A stretch of DNA of 41,967 nt from Lachnospiraceae bacterium (GCA_029219245.1 JAQXTA010000054.1:1-41967), one strand, 5' to 3'; positions 1-8,076 are shown, counted from the stretch's first letter. Translations and numbers: made by a program. The notes: generated from the sequence alone by a model not told the origin.

Positions 1-20
1 GAGAATAAATTGTAATATGA

Positions 21-44
21 GGTGCCATCCGGCACCTATTTTTT
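21..44 (+). terminator. Intrinsic terminator of a gene left of the window
   Basis: A 6-bp GC-rich stem GGTGCC/GGCACC with an ATCC loop (21-36) is followed by a T-rich tract to 44. The orientation fits the end of a plus-strand transcript entering from outside the window. No coding sequence for it is visible here. Confidence 0.75.
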
Positions 45-192
45 ATATGTAAATCTTTTTACCCAGATTATTGTTTATCCATTCTTCCAGCTTATCTTCT
101 GGAACGAGGTATTGATTTCCTATTTGAATGGAAGGAAAACCTTTCATTTTCATAAGTGCGTAGGCTTCTTCACTCTGGTCTTGATACAGAAC
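43..192 (-). pseudogene. Truncated excisionase-type DNA-binding protein fragment
   Basis: A minus-strand frame open from 192 to a TAA at 43-45 encodes about 49 residues, including FPSIQIGNQYLVPEDKLEEW. This resembles the C-terminal half of excisionase/MerR-like helix-turn-helix proteins, in which a helix is followed by a beta-wing and a terminal helix. An in-frame TAA at 193-195 cuts off the expected N-terminal recognition helix, and the only ATG codons are internal (about 36 codons). No ribosome binding site was found for them. It lies just downstream of a tRNA gene, where integrating elements often insert, so it may be a relic of one. The family assignment rests on a short stretch and is tentative. 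Confidence 0.45.
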
Positions 193-250
193 TTATTCTG
201 ATGTTGATTGCTGAAAAGAGTAATGAAGTGAAAAAATGGGGGTAGACATA

Positions 251-280
251 AAAAAAACCCTTGAAAATCAAGGGTTTTTC
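251..280 (-). terminator. Intrinsic terminator of tRNA-Thr
   Basis: Read on the minus strand, a stem of about 10 bp (ACCCTTGA/TCAAGGGT plus flanking A/T pairs) with an ATTTT-type loop is followed by a run of seven T. It starts directly after the tRNA 3' end, so it should terminate the tRNA transcript. Confidence 0.85.
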
Positions 281-282
281 AA

Positions 283-354
283 GCTGCTGACGGGAATCGG
301 ACCCGTGACCTCCGCACTACCAATGCGACGCACTACCGACTGTGCTACAGCAGC
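283..354 (-). tRNA. tRNA-Thr (anticodon GGT)
   Basis: The minus strand folds into a full cloverleaf. The acceptor stem is GCTGCTG/CAGCAGC, the D arm GCAC/GTGC, the anticodon stem TCGCA/TGCGG with loop TTGGTAG, and the T arm ACGGG/CCCGT. The anticodon GGT reads ACC (Thr). The next base would give a U discriminator, and CCA is not encoded. It has its own consensus promoter at 398-427 and a terminator immediately after it. Confidence 0.95.
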
Positions 355-397
355 ATGGATTTCAAAGTAGCCTGAGCCACTTATCGAACCGAAGTGT

Positions 398-427
398 ATT
401 GTATCATAGGATATTTTGCTTTGTCAA
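398..427 (-). promoter_or_regulatory. SigA-type promoter of tRNA-Thr
   Basis: On the minus strand TTGACA (422-427) and TACAAT (398-403) are separated by 18 bp. Initiation would fall near 390, about 36 nt before the mature tRNA 5' end. This separates tRNA expression from sigH, which ends at 435. Confidence 0.85.
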
Positions 428-434
428 TACCTAT

Positions 435-1064
435 CTACTTTTCTTTTGCAATTGCCTTTTTCAACTTGGTCTTGATGCGTTGCAATGCATTGTCCGTAGA
501 TTTCTCATCCCTGCCAAGCACCTTAGCTATCTGCGTATAACGCATTCCGGTCATGTACAAATCAAGCACCTGTTTTTCAAAATTTGATAGCTCCTTATCA
601 ATGGTTCTTTCAAGCTGTTCTACATTTTCCTTATCAATTAACATTTCTTCCGGACTCTGTTCCGATTTCCGGGCAAGAATATTGACCAGGGCTGCTTCCT
701 CCTCGCTGCCATCACGATTTTCCTGTGCCGTTGCATAGAGGGAAATATAGGTATTTAACGGAATATGCTTTTGTCTTCTGGAAGCCTGTACTGCCGTATA
801 CATCTGTCTGGATATACACAAATCCGCAAAGGTAAAGAAACTGGCATCTCTGCCGCTGTCAAAATCTCTGACAGCTTTAAAAAGACCAATCATCCCCTCC
901 TGTATCAGATCGTCACTATCAGCCCCAAGAATATACATGGATTTCGCTTTGCTTTTCACAAGATTTTTGTATTTATTCATAAGAAAATCCATAATGCCGT
1001 CTTCGCCATCGCGCAGGCGCACCATCAGTTCCTCATCACTGCAATGTTGATACTCTTCCTTCAT
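435..1064 (-). CDS. sigH: RNA polymerase sporulation sigma factor SigH
   Basis: This 209-residue sigma-70 family factor directs RNA polymerase to early stationary-phase and sporulation promoters. Region 2 is visible around residues 20-100, with the DDLIQEGMIGLFKAV core-binding helix followed by FFTFADLCISRQM. Region 4 is at about 150-205, with an FEKQVLDLYMTGMRYTQIA helix and the recognition helix AKVLGRDEKSTDNALQR. The length equals that of typical SigH. The gene order rlmB-(one gene)-sigH matches the Bacillus/Clostridia cysS-mrnC-rlmB-yacP-sigH block, which supports SigH over other region-4 factors. Its first codons overlap the end of the upstream SGNH hydrolase by 29 bp, indicating cotranscription and coupled translation. 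Confidence 0.93.
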   Translation of the reverse strand: MKEEYQHCSDEELMVRLRDGEDGIMDFLMNKYKNLVKSKAKSMYILGADSDDLIQEGMIGLFKAVRDFDSGRDASFFTFADLCISRQMYTAVQASRRQKHIPLNTYISLYATAQENRDGSEEEAALVNILARKSEQSPEEMLIDKENVEQLERTIDKELSNFEKQVLDLYMTGMRYTQIAKVLGRDEKSTDNALQRIKTKLKKAIAKEK

Positions 1065-2385
1065 CTTCCTCTATTTCTTCCCCGACTTCTATCTCATCAT
1101 AATATTTCACAATCTCACTGGCAAAGTGTTCGGCAAGAATCTGATAGCCTGCCGGATTTCCATGCACACCGTCAGACATATATTCCGCGATGATATTGGC
1201 ATCATGGGAATCCAAAATATTGGAATTGTACAAATCCACCAGTTGAAAATCATATTCTTCCGCCAAAATTTGAATCACTTCCACAAATTTCTTCTGGGGT
1301 AAAAGATAATCTCTTTCACTCATCAGATAATCCTGCAAAATGTTAGGTAACGGTGTAGCAAAGAAAATAACAGCATCCGGATACTCTTTGCGCAGTCCGC
1401 TCATCAGTTCATTTAAATCTCCACAGAAGGTACGGTAGGCACGCTCATCCAGATTACCAAACTCCTCATCCGATACACAGAAGCCATCATTCGTACCACC
1501 CATGACAATAATGATGTCCGTATCCTTCGGAATCTCTTTATAGCGGTCTACAAAAGCATCCGACCAGTATCTTCCAATGGAGGAGCCACCGATTCCCAGA
1601 TTATAAACCTCCTGTGCTCCTAAAAGCTCCTGTAATCTTGCCGGGTAGGAATACTGGATATAGTTTTCCTCTCCTTCCAGATTGGCGGCTGCTGTAATGC
1701 TATCCCCCAGACAGGCGATTTTCATCTGGGAAAAATCATATTTACTTTCTGCAATCCACTCTCTGTCAGCCTGATTGACTTCCAGCGTTTCTTCCAGAGA
1801 AGTCCGATACAGTCTTCTTTCTTCCAGTGTCATAACCGGCTGCTCATAAATGGTACGCCATTCATCAAAAATACTGCTTTCTGTCATGCTGCCATCATAA
1901 TAATTGATTGCACCATACATTCCCCTATTCCCAGATACACTTTCGTTTCCGGATATAGTATTTCCCGACACGCTCATATTACCCAATATGGTATTCCCGG
2001 ATACGCTCATGTTGCCCGATACCGTATTTCCCGACACATTTTCATCTCCGGATACGCTGACGTTGCCGGATACACTTGCTTCTTTTTGCCGTTGCACTTC
2101 TTCTGCCGCACGAACCGTCTCATCAATAAAGTTCTGCAAAGCATCCTTATCCGTTATCATCTCTGCAATTTCTATTTCCATTTCCTGAATACGATTCTGT
2201 GCCTCGGCATTTCTTGCAAGGATTTCCTCGTATTTTCTACGTTCTTCCGCCGTTTCTTCCCGGTAAACAGAATAAGCCTTTAAACCAACAACGGCTGCTA
2301 ACAGAGCCGTTACGATAAAAATAGCAATCAGCAGATATTCTTTTATCTGATATTTTTTTCTGGAATCTTTTTCTCTCTTATTCAT
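1036..2385 (-). CDS. Membrane-anchored SGNH/GDSL-family hydrolase with VSGN repeat linker
   Basis: This 449-residue protein has a basic N-terminus, one transmembrane helix (about 17-37), a charged, probably coiled-coil segment (about 42-102), a Ser/Val/Gly/Asn repeat linker (about 104-153) and a C-terminal SGNH domain (about 220-430). Family blocks are visible as GDS with nucleophile Ser229, block II glycine near 266, GGTND with Asn299, and DGVH with Asp405/His408. It is therefore expected to be an extracytoplasmic esterase or deacetylase anchored to the membrane; the substrate cannot be told. The start ATG overlaps the rlmB stop as ATGA, and the 3' end overlaps sigH. It occupies the position where yacP lies in Bacillus, but it is unrelated to the YacP NYN nuclease. 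Confidence 0.85.
   Translation of the reverse strand: MNKREKDSRKKYQIKEYLLIAIFIVTALLAAVVGLKAYSVYREETAEERRKYEEILARNAEAQNRIQEMEIEIAEMITDKDALQNFIDETVRAAEEVQRQKEASVSGNVSVSGDENVSGNTVSGNMSVSGNTILGNMSVSGNTISGNESVSGNRGMYGAINYYDGSMTESSIFDEWRTIYEQPVMTLEERRLYRTSLEETLEVNQADREWIAESKYDFSQMKIACLGDSITAAANLEGEENYIQYSYPARLQELLGAQEVYNLGIGGSSIGRYWSDAFVDRYKEIPKDTDIIIVMGGTNDGFCVSDEEFGNLDERAYRTFCGDLNELMSGLRKEYPDAVIFFATPLPNILQDYLMSERDYLLPQKKFVEVIQILAEEYDFQLVDLYNSNILDSHDANIIAEYMSDGVHGNPAGYQILAEHFASEIVKYYDEIEVGEEIEEDEGRVSTLQ
1927..2076 (-). repeat. Degenerate in-frame VSGN repeat array
   Basis: Residues about 104-153 of the SGNH hydrolase consist of near-tandem copies of the unit SVSGN/TVSGN, some extended as MSVSGNT, with variants such as ILGN. 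At DNA level the copies are recognisably similar but not identical. It forms a flexible low-complexity linker between the coiled coil and the catalytic domain, and its length probably varies by slippage. Confidence 0.85.
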
Positions 2386-3125
2386 GGCATCATACGCTGT
2401 CTCACAATCTCATAAGCAAGCACCCCTGCTGCCACAGAAGCATTCAGGGAATCAATATCACCATGCATCGGAATAGATGCTACAAAGTCGCATTTTTCTT
2501 TTACCAGTCTGCCTACTCCTTCTCCCTCATTCCCGATAACCAGTCCGATAGGGCCTTTTAAATCAAGCTGGTACATCGTTGTACCACCCATATCCGCGCA
2601 TACAAACCACAGACCTTCCTTTTTCAGTTCTTCAATGGTCTGTCCAATATTGGTTACTTTGGCAACCGGTGTATAATTTAAAGCTCCCGCGGATGCCTTG
2701 GCAACCGTTGCAGTCAAACCTGCCGCGCGGTTTTTGGGAATAATAACCCCATGTGCACCCGCCAGATTCGCAGTACGGATAATGGCTCCCAAATTATGGG
2801 GATCTTCGATATTATCTAACAGGAACAGAAAAGGTGCTTCACCCTTTTGTCTTGCCTTTTCTAGCATATCCTCTACTTCTGCATACTCGTATGCCGCAAT
2901 ATAGGCAATCACTCCCTGGTGCTTACCGGTTTCCGAAAGCTGGTCCAGGCGCTCCTTTTTCACATATTTTACCAGACAATCCTGTTTCTTCGCTTCCCGC
3001 TTGATAGTCATAATAGGACCATCCTGACAGCCATCCAGAAGAAAAAGCTTGTCGATTGTCTTGCCGGAACGAAATGCTTCAATAACCGCATTTCTTCCCT
3101 CTATCATCATCTCTGTATAACCCAT
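2382..3125 (-). CDS. rlmB: 23S rRNA (guanosine-2'-O-)-methyltransferase RlmB
   Basis: This 247-residue SpoU/SPOUT-family protein 2'-O-methylates G2251 in the 23S rRNA P-loop region in characterised homologues. The N-terminal substrate-binding domain starts with the typical EGRNAVIEAF motif (about 9-18). The trefoil-knot catalytic domain shows DNIEDPHNLGAIIRTA (motif 1), IGNEGEGVGR (motif 2) and DSLNASVAAGVLAYE (motif 3). The start at 3125 gives the normal family length. It sits between mrnC and the SGNH hydrolase in the conserved block and overlaps the latter by 4 bp. Confidence 0.95.
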   Translation of the reverse strand: MGYTEMMIEGRNAVIEAFRSGKTIDKLFLLDGCQDGPIMTIKREAKKQDCLVKYVKKERLDQLSETGKHQGVIAYIAAYEYAEVEDMLEKARQKGEAPFLFLLDNIEDPHNLGAIIRTANLAGAHGVIIPKNRAAGLTATVAKASAGALNYTPVAKVTNIGQTIEELKKEGLWFVCADMGGTTMYQLDLKGPIGLVIGNEGEGVGRLVKEKCDFVASIPMHGDIDSLNASVAAGVLAYEIVRQRMMP

Positions 3126-3176
3126 GATAAACCTATGCCTTTCTTTATCTTATCTTCTCCCAACCGCCAGCCATCA

Positions 3177-3617
3177 CTATATTTTCATACCGGTCTTGGC
3201 AAACGCTGTCTGTATCAGGGCAAGCATTCTTGCTGTATCCCCTTTCAGATACAGATAACCCATCAGTGCCTCAAAACCGGTTGCCATTCGGTATTCAATA
3301 ATGGAAGCATTTTTGGCAGAAGTATAGGACTTTGCATTTCTGCCCCTGTGATATACCGCAACTTCTTCATCTGTCAATATTTCTTCCAGAGCTTCTATCA
3401 TCTTCGCCTGCATTTTGGCATTGACATACCGAACCGTCATTTTATGTAAACCTTTTGCCGACTGATTTCCCCGCTCCACTACAACGGTGCGGATAACCAA
3501 ATCGTAAATCGCATCACCGATATATGCTAAGGTAAGAGGTGAATACGTTCTGATATCCACCTCTTTACAGTCAAATTGTTGTTTAATGGCATTTAAAATA
3601 TTTATGCTCTCTTCCAT
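3177..3617 (-). CDS. mrnC: Mini-ribonuclease 3 (Mini-III)
   Basis: This 146-residue protein is an RNase III catalytic domain without the double-stranded RNA-binding domain. In Bacillus the family matures the 23S rRNA termini. The catalytic signature LAYIGDAIYDLVIR is at about residues 29-42. A second conserved block, KNASIIEYRMATGFEALMGYLYL, carries the acidic metal ligands. The gene overlaps the end of cysS by 16 bp, the usual arrangement in Firmicutes, so it is translated from the cysS message. Confidence 0.94.
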   Translation of the reverse strand: MEESINILNAIKQQFDCKEVDIRTYSPLTLAYIGDAIYDLVIRTVVVERGNQSAKGLHKMTVRYVNAKMQAKMIEALEEILTDEEVAVYHRGRNAKSYTSAKNASIIEYRMATGFEALMGYLYLKGDTARMLALIQTAFAKTGMKI

Positions 3618-5011
3618 TTTACTCCTTCGCGGGTATCTTCCAGAACAATACCCTTTTGCAGCAGTAAGTCACGAATTTCATCGGCTCTGGCAAAATTCTT
3701 TGCTTTTCTGGCATCCTGCCTTTCCTGAATCAACTGTTCAATTTCCGTATCCAATATTTCTTCTTCCTTCTCCACAATCAGACCGCAGATATCGGACAGC
3801 ATCACGATTTCTTCTTTTAATGCCTTCACAAAAGCTTTACTGCTTGCCTCTGTCGCATTCGTATTGGCAAATTTAACCAGTTCAAAAATAGCGGAGATGG
3901 CATCTGCCGTATTAAAGTCATCATCCATCGCCTCGTCAAACTTGGTAATGAAACCTTTGGCTTCTTCAGTGAGCTTCTCCTCTTCTGCACTCATTTCCCC
4001 ATCCTGTGCTTTTTCTAACAGAAAGTTTAAGTTGGAAACACTGGTTACAATTCGTTCGTAACCGTTTTTCGCCGCCTCCATCAAATCCGCGCTGAAATTC
4101 AACGGACTTCTGTAATGTGCAGAGAGCATGAAGAAACGAAGTACCTGTAAATCATATTTTTCACTGATATCCCTTACCGTAAAGAAATTGCCTGCTGATT
4201 TGGACATCTTCTTATTATCGATATTTAAGAAGCCATTATGCATCCAGTATTTGGCAAAGGTTTTGCCGTTTGCCGCCTCTGACTGCGCAATTTCATTTTC
4301 ATGATGCGGAAAAATCAAGTCTTCGCCGCCCGCATGAATGTCAATTTCATCCCCTAAATACTTCTTGCTCATAACCGAACATTCAATATGCCAACCCGGA
4401 CGTCCGTTGCACCAGGGAGATTCCCAATAGGGCTCTCCTTCTTTTTTGGGTTTCCAGAGTACGAAATCCAGCGGGTCTTCCTTCTGGTCTTCTCCGGAAA
4501 CTAACAAAGAACGGTTTCCCCCACGCAAATCATCCAGATTTTTATGGGACAATTTACCATATTCTTTAAAGCTTCTTGTCTTGTAATATACCGTACCGTC
4601 TGCTGCCACATAAGCATGCCCTTTTTCAATTAAGGTATTGATCATTTCGAGCATGCCATCAATTTCATTGGTTGCCTGAGGGTGTGTTGTTGCCGGCTTC
4701 ACATTGAGTGCCTTCATATCCTTTTTGCATTCTGCTATATAGCGCTCGGAAATAACCGTAGGGTCAACGCCTTCTTCATTTGCCTTTTTGATAATCTTAT
4801 CATCCACATCCGTAAAATTGGAAACATAATTGACTTCATAGCCTTTGTGTTCCATATATCTTCTTGCCGTATCAAAAACAATCATCGGTCTGGCATTTCC
4901 GATGTGAATCAGATTATAAACGGTAGGACCGCACACATACATACTTACCTTTCCCGGTTCAATCGGTTCAAATTCTTCTTTTTTCTTTGATAATGTGTTA
5001 TAAATCTTCAT
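3602..5011 (-). CDS. cysS: Cysteinyl-tRNA synthetase
   Basis: This 469-residue class I aminoacyl-tRNA synthetase charges tRNA-Cys. The zinc-ligand Cys of YVCGPTVYN is near residue 27. The HIGH motif appears as HIGNARPM at about 36-43. The [17 protein letters not shown] block and the [11 protein letters not shown] motif (about 268-278) are intact, followed by the DALR anticodon-binding region. It is the normal length. It lies 32 bp downstream of cysE and is presumably under the cysteine T-box, so both cysteine synthesis and charging respond to uncharged tRNA-Cys. Confidence 0.97.
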   Translation of the reverse strand: MKIYNTLSKKKEEFEPIEPGKVSMYVCGPTVYNLIHIGNARPMIVFDTARRYMEHKGYEVNYVSNFTDVDDKIIKKANEEGVDPTVISERYIAECKKDMKALNVKPATTHPQATNEIDGMLEMINTLIEKGHAYVAADGTVYYKTRSFKEYGKLSHKNLDDLRGGNRSLLVSGEDQKEDPLDFVLWKPKKEGEPYWESPWCNGRPGWHIECSVMSKKYLGDEIDIHAGGEDLIFPHHENEIAQSEAANGKTFAKYWMHNGFLNIDNKKMSKSAGNFFTVRDISEKYDLQVLRFFMLSAHYRSPLNFSADLMEAAKNGYERIVTSVSNLNFLLEKAQDGEMSAEEEKLTEEAKGFITKFDEAMDDDFNTADAISAIFELVKFANTNATEASSKAFVKALKEEIVMLSDICGLIVEKEEEILDTEIEQLIQERQDARKAKNFARADEIRDLLLQKGIVLEDTREGVKWKRA

Positions 5012-5043
5012 ATCCTGTACTCTCTCTTTCTATTTGTTCTTTT

Positions 5044-5733
5044 TTATGCATCCGGCTGACTTTTCGCATATTTGTTCTTTAATTCCCGCATTTCACGTTC
5101 CAGGTCAATCAAACGGTTCGTAAGTTCTTCGTTCTCATGCTGCAGCACTGCCAGATCTTCCATGACCGGGTCCGGCAGATGAATCTGATCCATTTCTTCC
5201 TGCGGCAATGAAATATTGTTTCGTTTTACGACACGTCCCGGAACGCCGACCACTGTAGAATTAGGAGGCACTTCCTCTAGCACCACACTTCCGGCTCCGA
5301 TTTTACTGTTGTCACCTATGGTAAAAGAGCCTAAAACCTTTGCACCGGCACTAATCATAACATTATTCCCGATGGTTGGATGCCTTTTTCCCTGCTCTTT
5401 GCCGGTACCGCCTAACGTTACTCCCTGGTATAAGGTAACATTATCGCCAACGATACTGGTTTCTCCGATGATAACCCCATTACCATGATCAATAAAAAGT
5501 CCCTTGCCTATCTGTGCACCGGGATGAATCTCAATTCCCGTCTTGCGCACGCCTCGCTGGGATACCCACCTCGCCAGAAAATAATGGTGCTTTAAATACA
5601 GCTTGTGGGCAATCCGATAGTGCAGTATCACTTTAAAGCTCGGATAAAGGAATACTTCCATATCGGAATGAATGGCCGGGTCACGTTCCCTGATAACCTT
5701 TATCTCTTCCCGTATATAACTGATAAGTCCCAT
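5044..5733 (-). CDS. cysE: Serine O-acetyltransferase
   Basis: This 229-residue left-handed beta-helix acetyltransferase makes O-acetylserine from serine and acetyl-CoA, the first step of cysteine synthesis. The hexapeptide-repeat core runs from about IEIHPGAQIGKGLFIDHG to VPPNSTVVGVPGRVV, with catalytic His in FIDHGNGVIIGE. It is followed by a probable coiled-coil tail (about 185-225). I chose the ATG at 5731-5733 because AGAGG precedes it by 6-7 nt. The frame stays open upstream to 5820, but that stretch is the T-box antiterminator/terminator, not protein. cysE-cysS-mrnC-rlmB form one operon. Confidence 0.95.
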   Translation of the reverse strand: MGLISYIREEIKVIRERDPAIHSDMEVFLYPSFKVILHYRIAHKLYLKHHYFLARWVSQRGVRKTGIEIHPGAQIGKGLFIDHGNGVIIGETSIVGDNVTLYQGVTLGGTGKEQGKRHPTIGNNVMISAGAKVLGSFTIGDNSKIGAGSVVLEEVPPNSTVVGVPGRVVKRNNISLPQEEMDQIHLPDPVMEDLAVLQHENEELTNRLIDLEREMRELKNKYAKSQPDA

Positions 5734-5766
5734 GTTATTCCTCTTTTCTATATTTCCCGTCACACA

Positions 5767-6003
5767 TAAAAGCGGATAAACTCCCTCTCTTCTTAGAGGC
5801 GAATTTATCCGCGGTTCCACTCTATTTTTTTCTCCTTGGCTGGTAACGGTAGCAGACCGGATTCAGATACTTGGAGATTTCATCGTTTTTCAATCTCTTT
5901 TCCCATCCTCAAGCTCCCAGACGCACTTCTACTTTTTTCTCCTGAGAACCGCTTGCAGCCGGTGACGGTTCCTCTCTGACAGTGTCCAAAAATATACTCT
6001 TTC
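5767..6003 (-). promoter_or_regulatory. T-box leader, cysteine-specific
   Basis: The leader upstream of cysE contains the T-box core GTGGAACCGCGG (minus strand, near 5811-5822) and a stem I with a GGCTGCAAG-type distal loop (about 5950-5962). A probable specifier triplet TGC (5923-5925) reads cysteine. The UGGA of the T-box would pair with UCCA, which agrees with the U73 discriminator of tRNA-Cys. A terminator follows at 5768-5812. Known T-boxes bind uncharged tRNA and switch to antitermination, so cysE-cysS should be induced by cysteine shortage. The specifier was located by eye and not by covariance modelling. Confidence 0.88.
5768..5812 (-). terminator. T-box terminator hairpin
   Basis: The 9-bp arms GCGGATAAA and TTTATCCGC (5804-5812 and 5772-5780) enclose an inner AGAG-rich stem and are followed by TTTT. 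The upstream arm overlaps the T-box sequence, so antiterminator and terminator exclude each other. Confidence 0.85.
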
Positions 6004-6032
6004 TGTTCACAGCTTTTTCCCTATCTATTATC

Positions 6033-6061
6033 AGAATATGCAAAATATTTCATTTTGTCAA
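6033..6061 (-). promoter_or_regulatory. SigA-type promoter of the cysE operon
   Basis: On the minus strand TTGACA (6056-6061) and TATTCT (6033-6038) are separated by 17 bp. It lies just upstream of the T-box stem I and just downstream of the ispF stop codon. Confidence 0.75.
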
Positions 6062-6079
6062 GAGGACAGAACTGCTTGC

Positions 6080-6628
6080 TTACTCTTTCTGCATCGGGCA
6101 TCCGCCACAACCGCTACAGCCTCTTTCCTGTGTCACATCCCTGTCATACAGTTCCGCCGGACTGCTCAACATACAAATTGCCTGCGAAGAAATGCCTTCT
6201 CCGGTTCCGGTAAAACCAAGACCTTCTTCGGTAGTTGCTTTCACATTAACCTGGGAAACATCAATCCCCAGTGCATCTGCAATGTTCTGTCGCATCGTAT
6301 CAATATACGGGCGCATCTTCGGTGCCTGTGCAATAATGGTGGCATCGATATTTTCTATCAGAAAAAGATGCTCCTCTAACAGCTTACCAACATGCTCCAA
6401 TAATTTCATCGACGAGATTCCTTTGTATGCCGGGTCGGTGTCCGGAAAATGTTTCCCGATATCCCCTAGTGCCGCGGCACCGAGCAGCGCATCCATAATG
6501 GCATGCAGCAAAACATCTGCATCCGAATGTCCAAGCAGCCCTTTTTCATAAGGAATTTCCACACCGCCAATAATTAACTTTCTGTCTGCTGTCAGACGAT
6601 GTACGTCATAGCCCATTCCGATTCGCAT
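6080..6628 (-). CDS. ispF: 2-C-methyl-D-erythritol 2,4-cyclodiphosphate synthase with Cys-rich tail
   Basis: This protein cyclises CDP-ME 2-phosphate to ME-cPP in the MEP isoprenoid pathway. Metal ligands appear in GYDVH (Asp8, His10) and [12 protein letters not shown] (His42). The flexible LGHSDAD loop and the C-terminal [16 protein letters not shown] motif are intact. I chose the ATG at 6626-6628 because GAGG lies 7 nt upstream and it gives the family N-terminus MRIGxGYDVH; the frame is open eight codons further. The protein is 182 residues against a usual 155-160. The excess is a tail after about residue 155 with a Cys171-x2-Cys174-x2-Cys177 motif, not part of the standard fold and of unknown use. 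Confidence 0.95.
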   Translation of the reverse strand: MRIGMGYDVHRLTADRKLIIGGVEIPYEKGLLGHSDADVLLHAIMDALLGAAALGDIGKHFPDTDPAYKGISSMKLLEHVGKLLEEHLFLIENIDATIIAQAPKMRPYIDTMRQNIADALGIDVSQVNVKATTEEGLGFTGTGEGISSQAICMLSSPAELYDRDVTQERGCSGCGGCPMQKE

Positions 6629-6691
6629 CTTAATCCTCATTTCCACACGCATTATCTATACATACACTATTTTTTGCCTGTTTTTCTTCTT

Positions 6692-6720
6692 ATTATACTT
6701 CCATCTCAAAATAACGGCAA
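6692..6720 (-). promoter_or_regulatory. SigA-type promoter of ispF
   Basis: On the minus strand TTGCCG (6715-6720) and TATAAT (6692-6697) are separated by 17 bp, about 65 nt before the chosen ispF start. Confidence 0.7.
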
Positions 6721-6730
6721 CTGTCTTTTC

Positions 6731-8005
6731 TTAGACAATGTGTACCGCCTCAATATCCAAACATTCTTCACATAATGTCATGTTCGGATTCTTCTTCACT
6801 TCCTCCAAAAGTGCATCGGAAACCCAGATTTCCCCCAATTGCAGTGTATTCTTTATATAGACGATTTTCGGTGCATCAAAATCTACTCCCACACCGCTTC
6901 GCAGGCAGGCCAATACTCCTTCTTTGATACTCTGCACCTGAATCGGAATACGACCGCCTTCCGGATTACCACAACTAACGGAGTTTGTTGCCGTAGCTCC
7001 CAAATCAATCGAATCCGCACAGGATTTCAAAACATAATCAGCCAGACCGATACCACTTGCATTTCCATGGGTACTTTCCGTCAATCCGGTTACAAAGATA
7101 CGCTGAATCTCCGGTCCGTCAAAATCCTTTAAACGTCCTCTTGCCGCGCGCCCGATAATATTGGGATCCATACCGGCACCGGAAATATCCTTGCCGAGCT
7201 CCTGAACCACCAGAGCATCTATCTCTTTTAACATAATCGAAGACATTCTGGAGCGGGCTATCTTCAGCAATTCCGGTTCTCTGGAATGAATCTTATCGGC
7301 AGGAACGGTTTCAATATGGTAAGTCTGGTCATAACTGTTTTCAATAATAGCAACTCCAAATCCTACAGGTGCTTTCTCAATCACTAATCTTGCGGCATCC
7401 GGAAGCAAAGTCGGAAAATTAACAGCTCCCATATGGTGCAGTCTGGTGCATCCCTCAAACTTACCAAGTCCGATGGTAAGCATCTTACACAAGCCGCTTT
7501 CGATGGGCCCACGAAAATCCGTATGCGGTTTTACTCTTCCCAAAGGCACAATCATATCGGCACTATTTGCGTTATGGTCAATCACTACATGTACTGTTCC
7601 GCTGGCACATTCTACCGTCCCCAGCTCGTCCACCTCAAGGCTGGATATAACGGGCACTCCCATAGTTTCTTCCGTAATCCCATAGCCTGCCAGAATGGCA
7701 GCCTGACCTTCTGCTGTTCCACCTCCATGACTTCCCATAGCCGGAACAATAAAGGGATCTGCTCCCAAATTCTTTAACTCCTCTGCAACAGTTTTTGCAA
7801 TCAATGCCATATTCTGTATACCACGGCTTCCTACCGCCATGGCAACCCGCATACCCGGTTTTATCCGGCTGCTGATTTCTTTCTTATGCATTTGCGCACG
7901 AACGGTTCCCTCCACATCTTCTAATTTTGTTTCATCAAACTGTTGTAACACTTTGTGCATTTGGGGTAACTTTTGCTGATAAGCGCTTTCTGGAAATAGT
8001 GGCAT
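6731..8005 (-). CDS. LarA-like nickel-pincer racemase family protein (DUF2088)
   Basis: This 424-residue protein resembles lactate racemase LarA and its homologues, which use a covalently bound nickel-pincer nucleotide to racemise or epimerise 2-hydroxyacids. Visible blocks are GSHGGG (91-96), GRVKPHTDF (157-164), and SGLCKMLTIGLGKFEG with Lys174 and Lys182 followed by RLHHMG (His190/His191). By position these could correspond to the cofactor-binding Lys and nickel-binding His of LarA, but that is by eye. No larB, larC or larE cofactor genes lie in the window. It is transcribed divergently from the GGT-like gene. The neighbouring aminotransferases and hydroxyacid dehydrogenase make a hydroxyacid substrate plausible. 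A GGAGGT site precedes the ATG. Confidence 0.72.
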   Translation of the reverse strand: MPLFPESAYQQKLPQMHKVLQQFDETKLEDVEGTVRAQMHKKEISSRIKPGMRVAMAVGSRGIQNMALIAKTVAEELKNLGADPFIVPAMGSHGGGTAEGQAAILAGYGITEETMGVPVISSLEVDELGTVECASGTVHVVIDHNANSADMIVPLGRVKPHTDFRGPIESGLCKMLTIGLGKFEGCTRLHHMGAVNFPTLLPDAARLVIEKAPVGFGVAIIENSYDQTYHIETVPADKIHSREPELLKIARSRMSSIMLKEIDALVVQELGKDISGAGMDPNIIGRAARGRLKDFDGPEIQRIFVTGLTESTHGNASGIGLADYVLKSCADSIDLGATATNSVSCGNPEGGRIPIQVQSIKEGVLACLRSGVGVDFDAPKIVYIKNTLQLGEIWVSDALLEEVKKNPNMTLCEECLDIEAVHIV

Positions 8006-8047
8006 TGTTGTACCTCCTTATTTTATCAAATATTGGTTGTTTATAAC

Positions 8048-8076
8048 TATAAATTATTGACATATGATAATTTATA
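8048..8076. promoter_or_regulatory. Candidate operator: perfect 10-bp inverted repeat
   Basis: TATAAATTAT (8048-8057) and ATAATTTATA (8067-8076) are exact reverse complements separated by 9 bp. The element covers the -35 of the GGT-like gene promoter and reaches the minus-strand -10 (8076-8081). A regulator bound here would control both divergent genes. The IclR protein encoded at 21479-22216 is one candidate, by proximity only. The AT-rich content raises the chance of coincidence. Confidence 0.5.

Noticed and set aside
765..1193. Plus-strand open frames opposite sigH, cysS, liv genes and others
   Set aside because: They are antisense shadows of clear genes, lack ribosome binding sites and show no family motifs.
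1927..2076. CRISPR-like short repeat array
   Set aside because: The repeats are about 12-21 bp, in frame, degenerate and without unique spacers of constant length; they encode the VSGN linker.
5734..5820. N-terminal extension of CysE in an open frame
   Set aside because: This stretch is the T-box antiterminator/terminator, and the ATG at 5731-5733 has a good Shine-Dalgarno and the family N-terminus.
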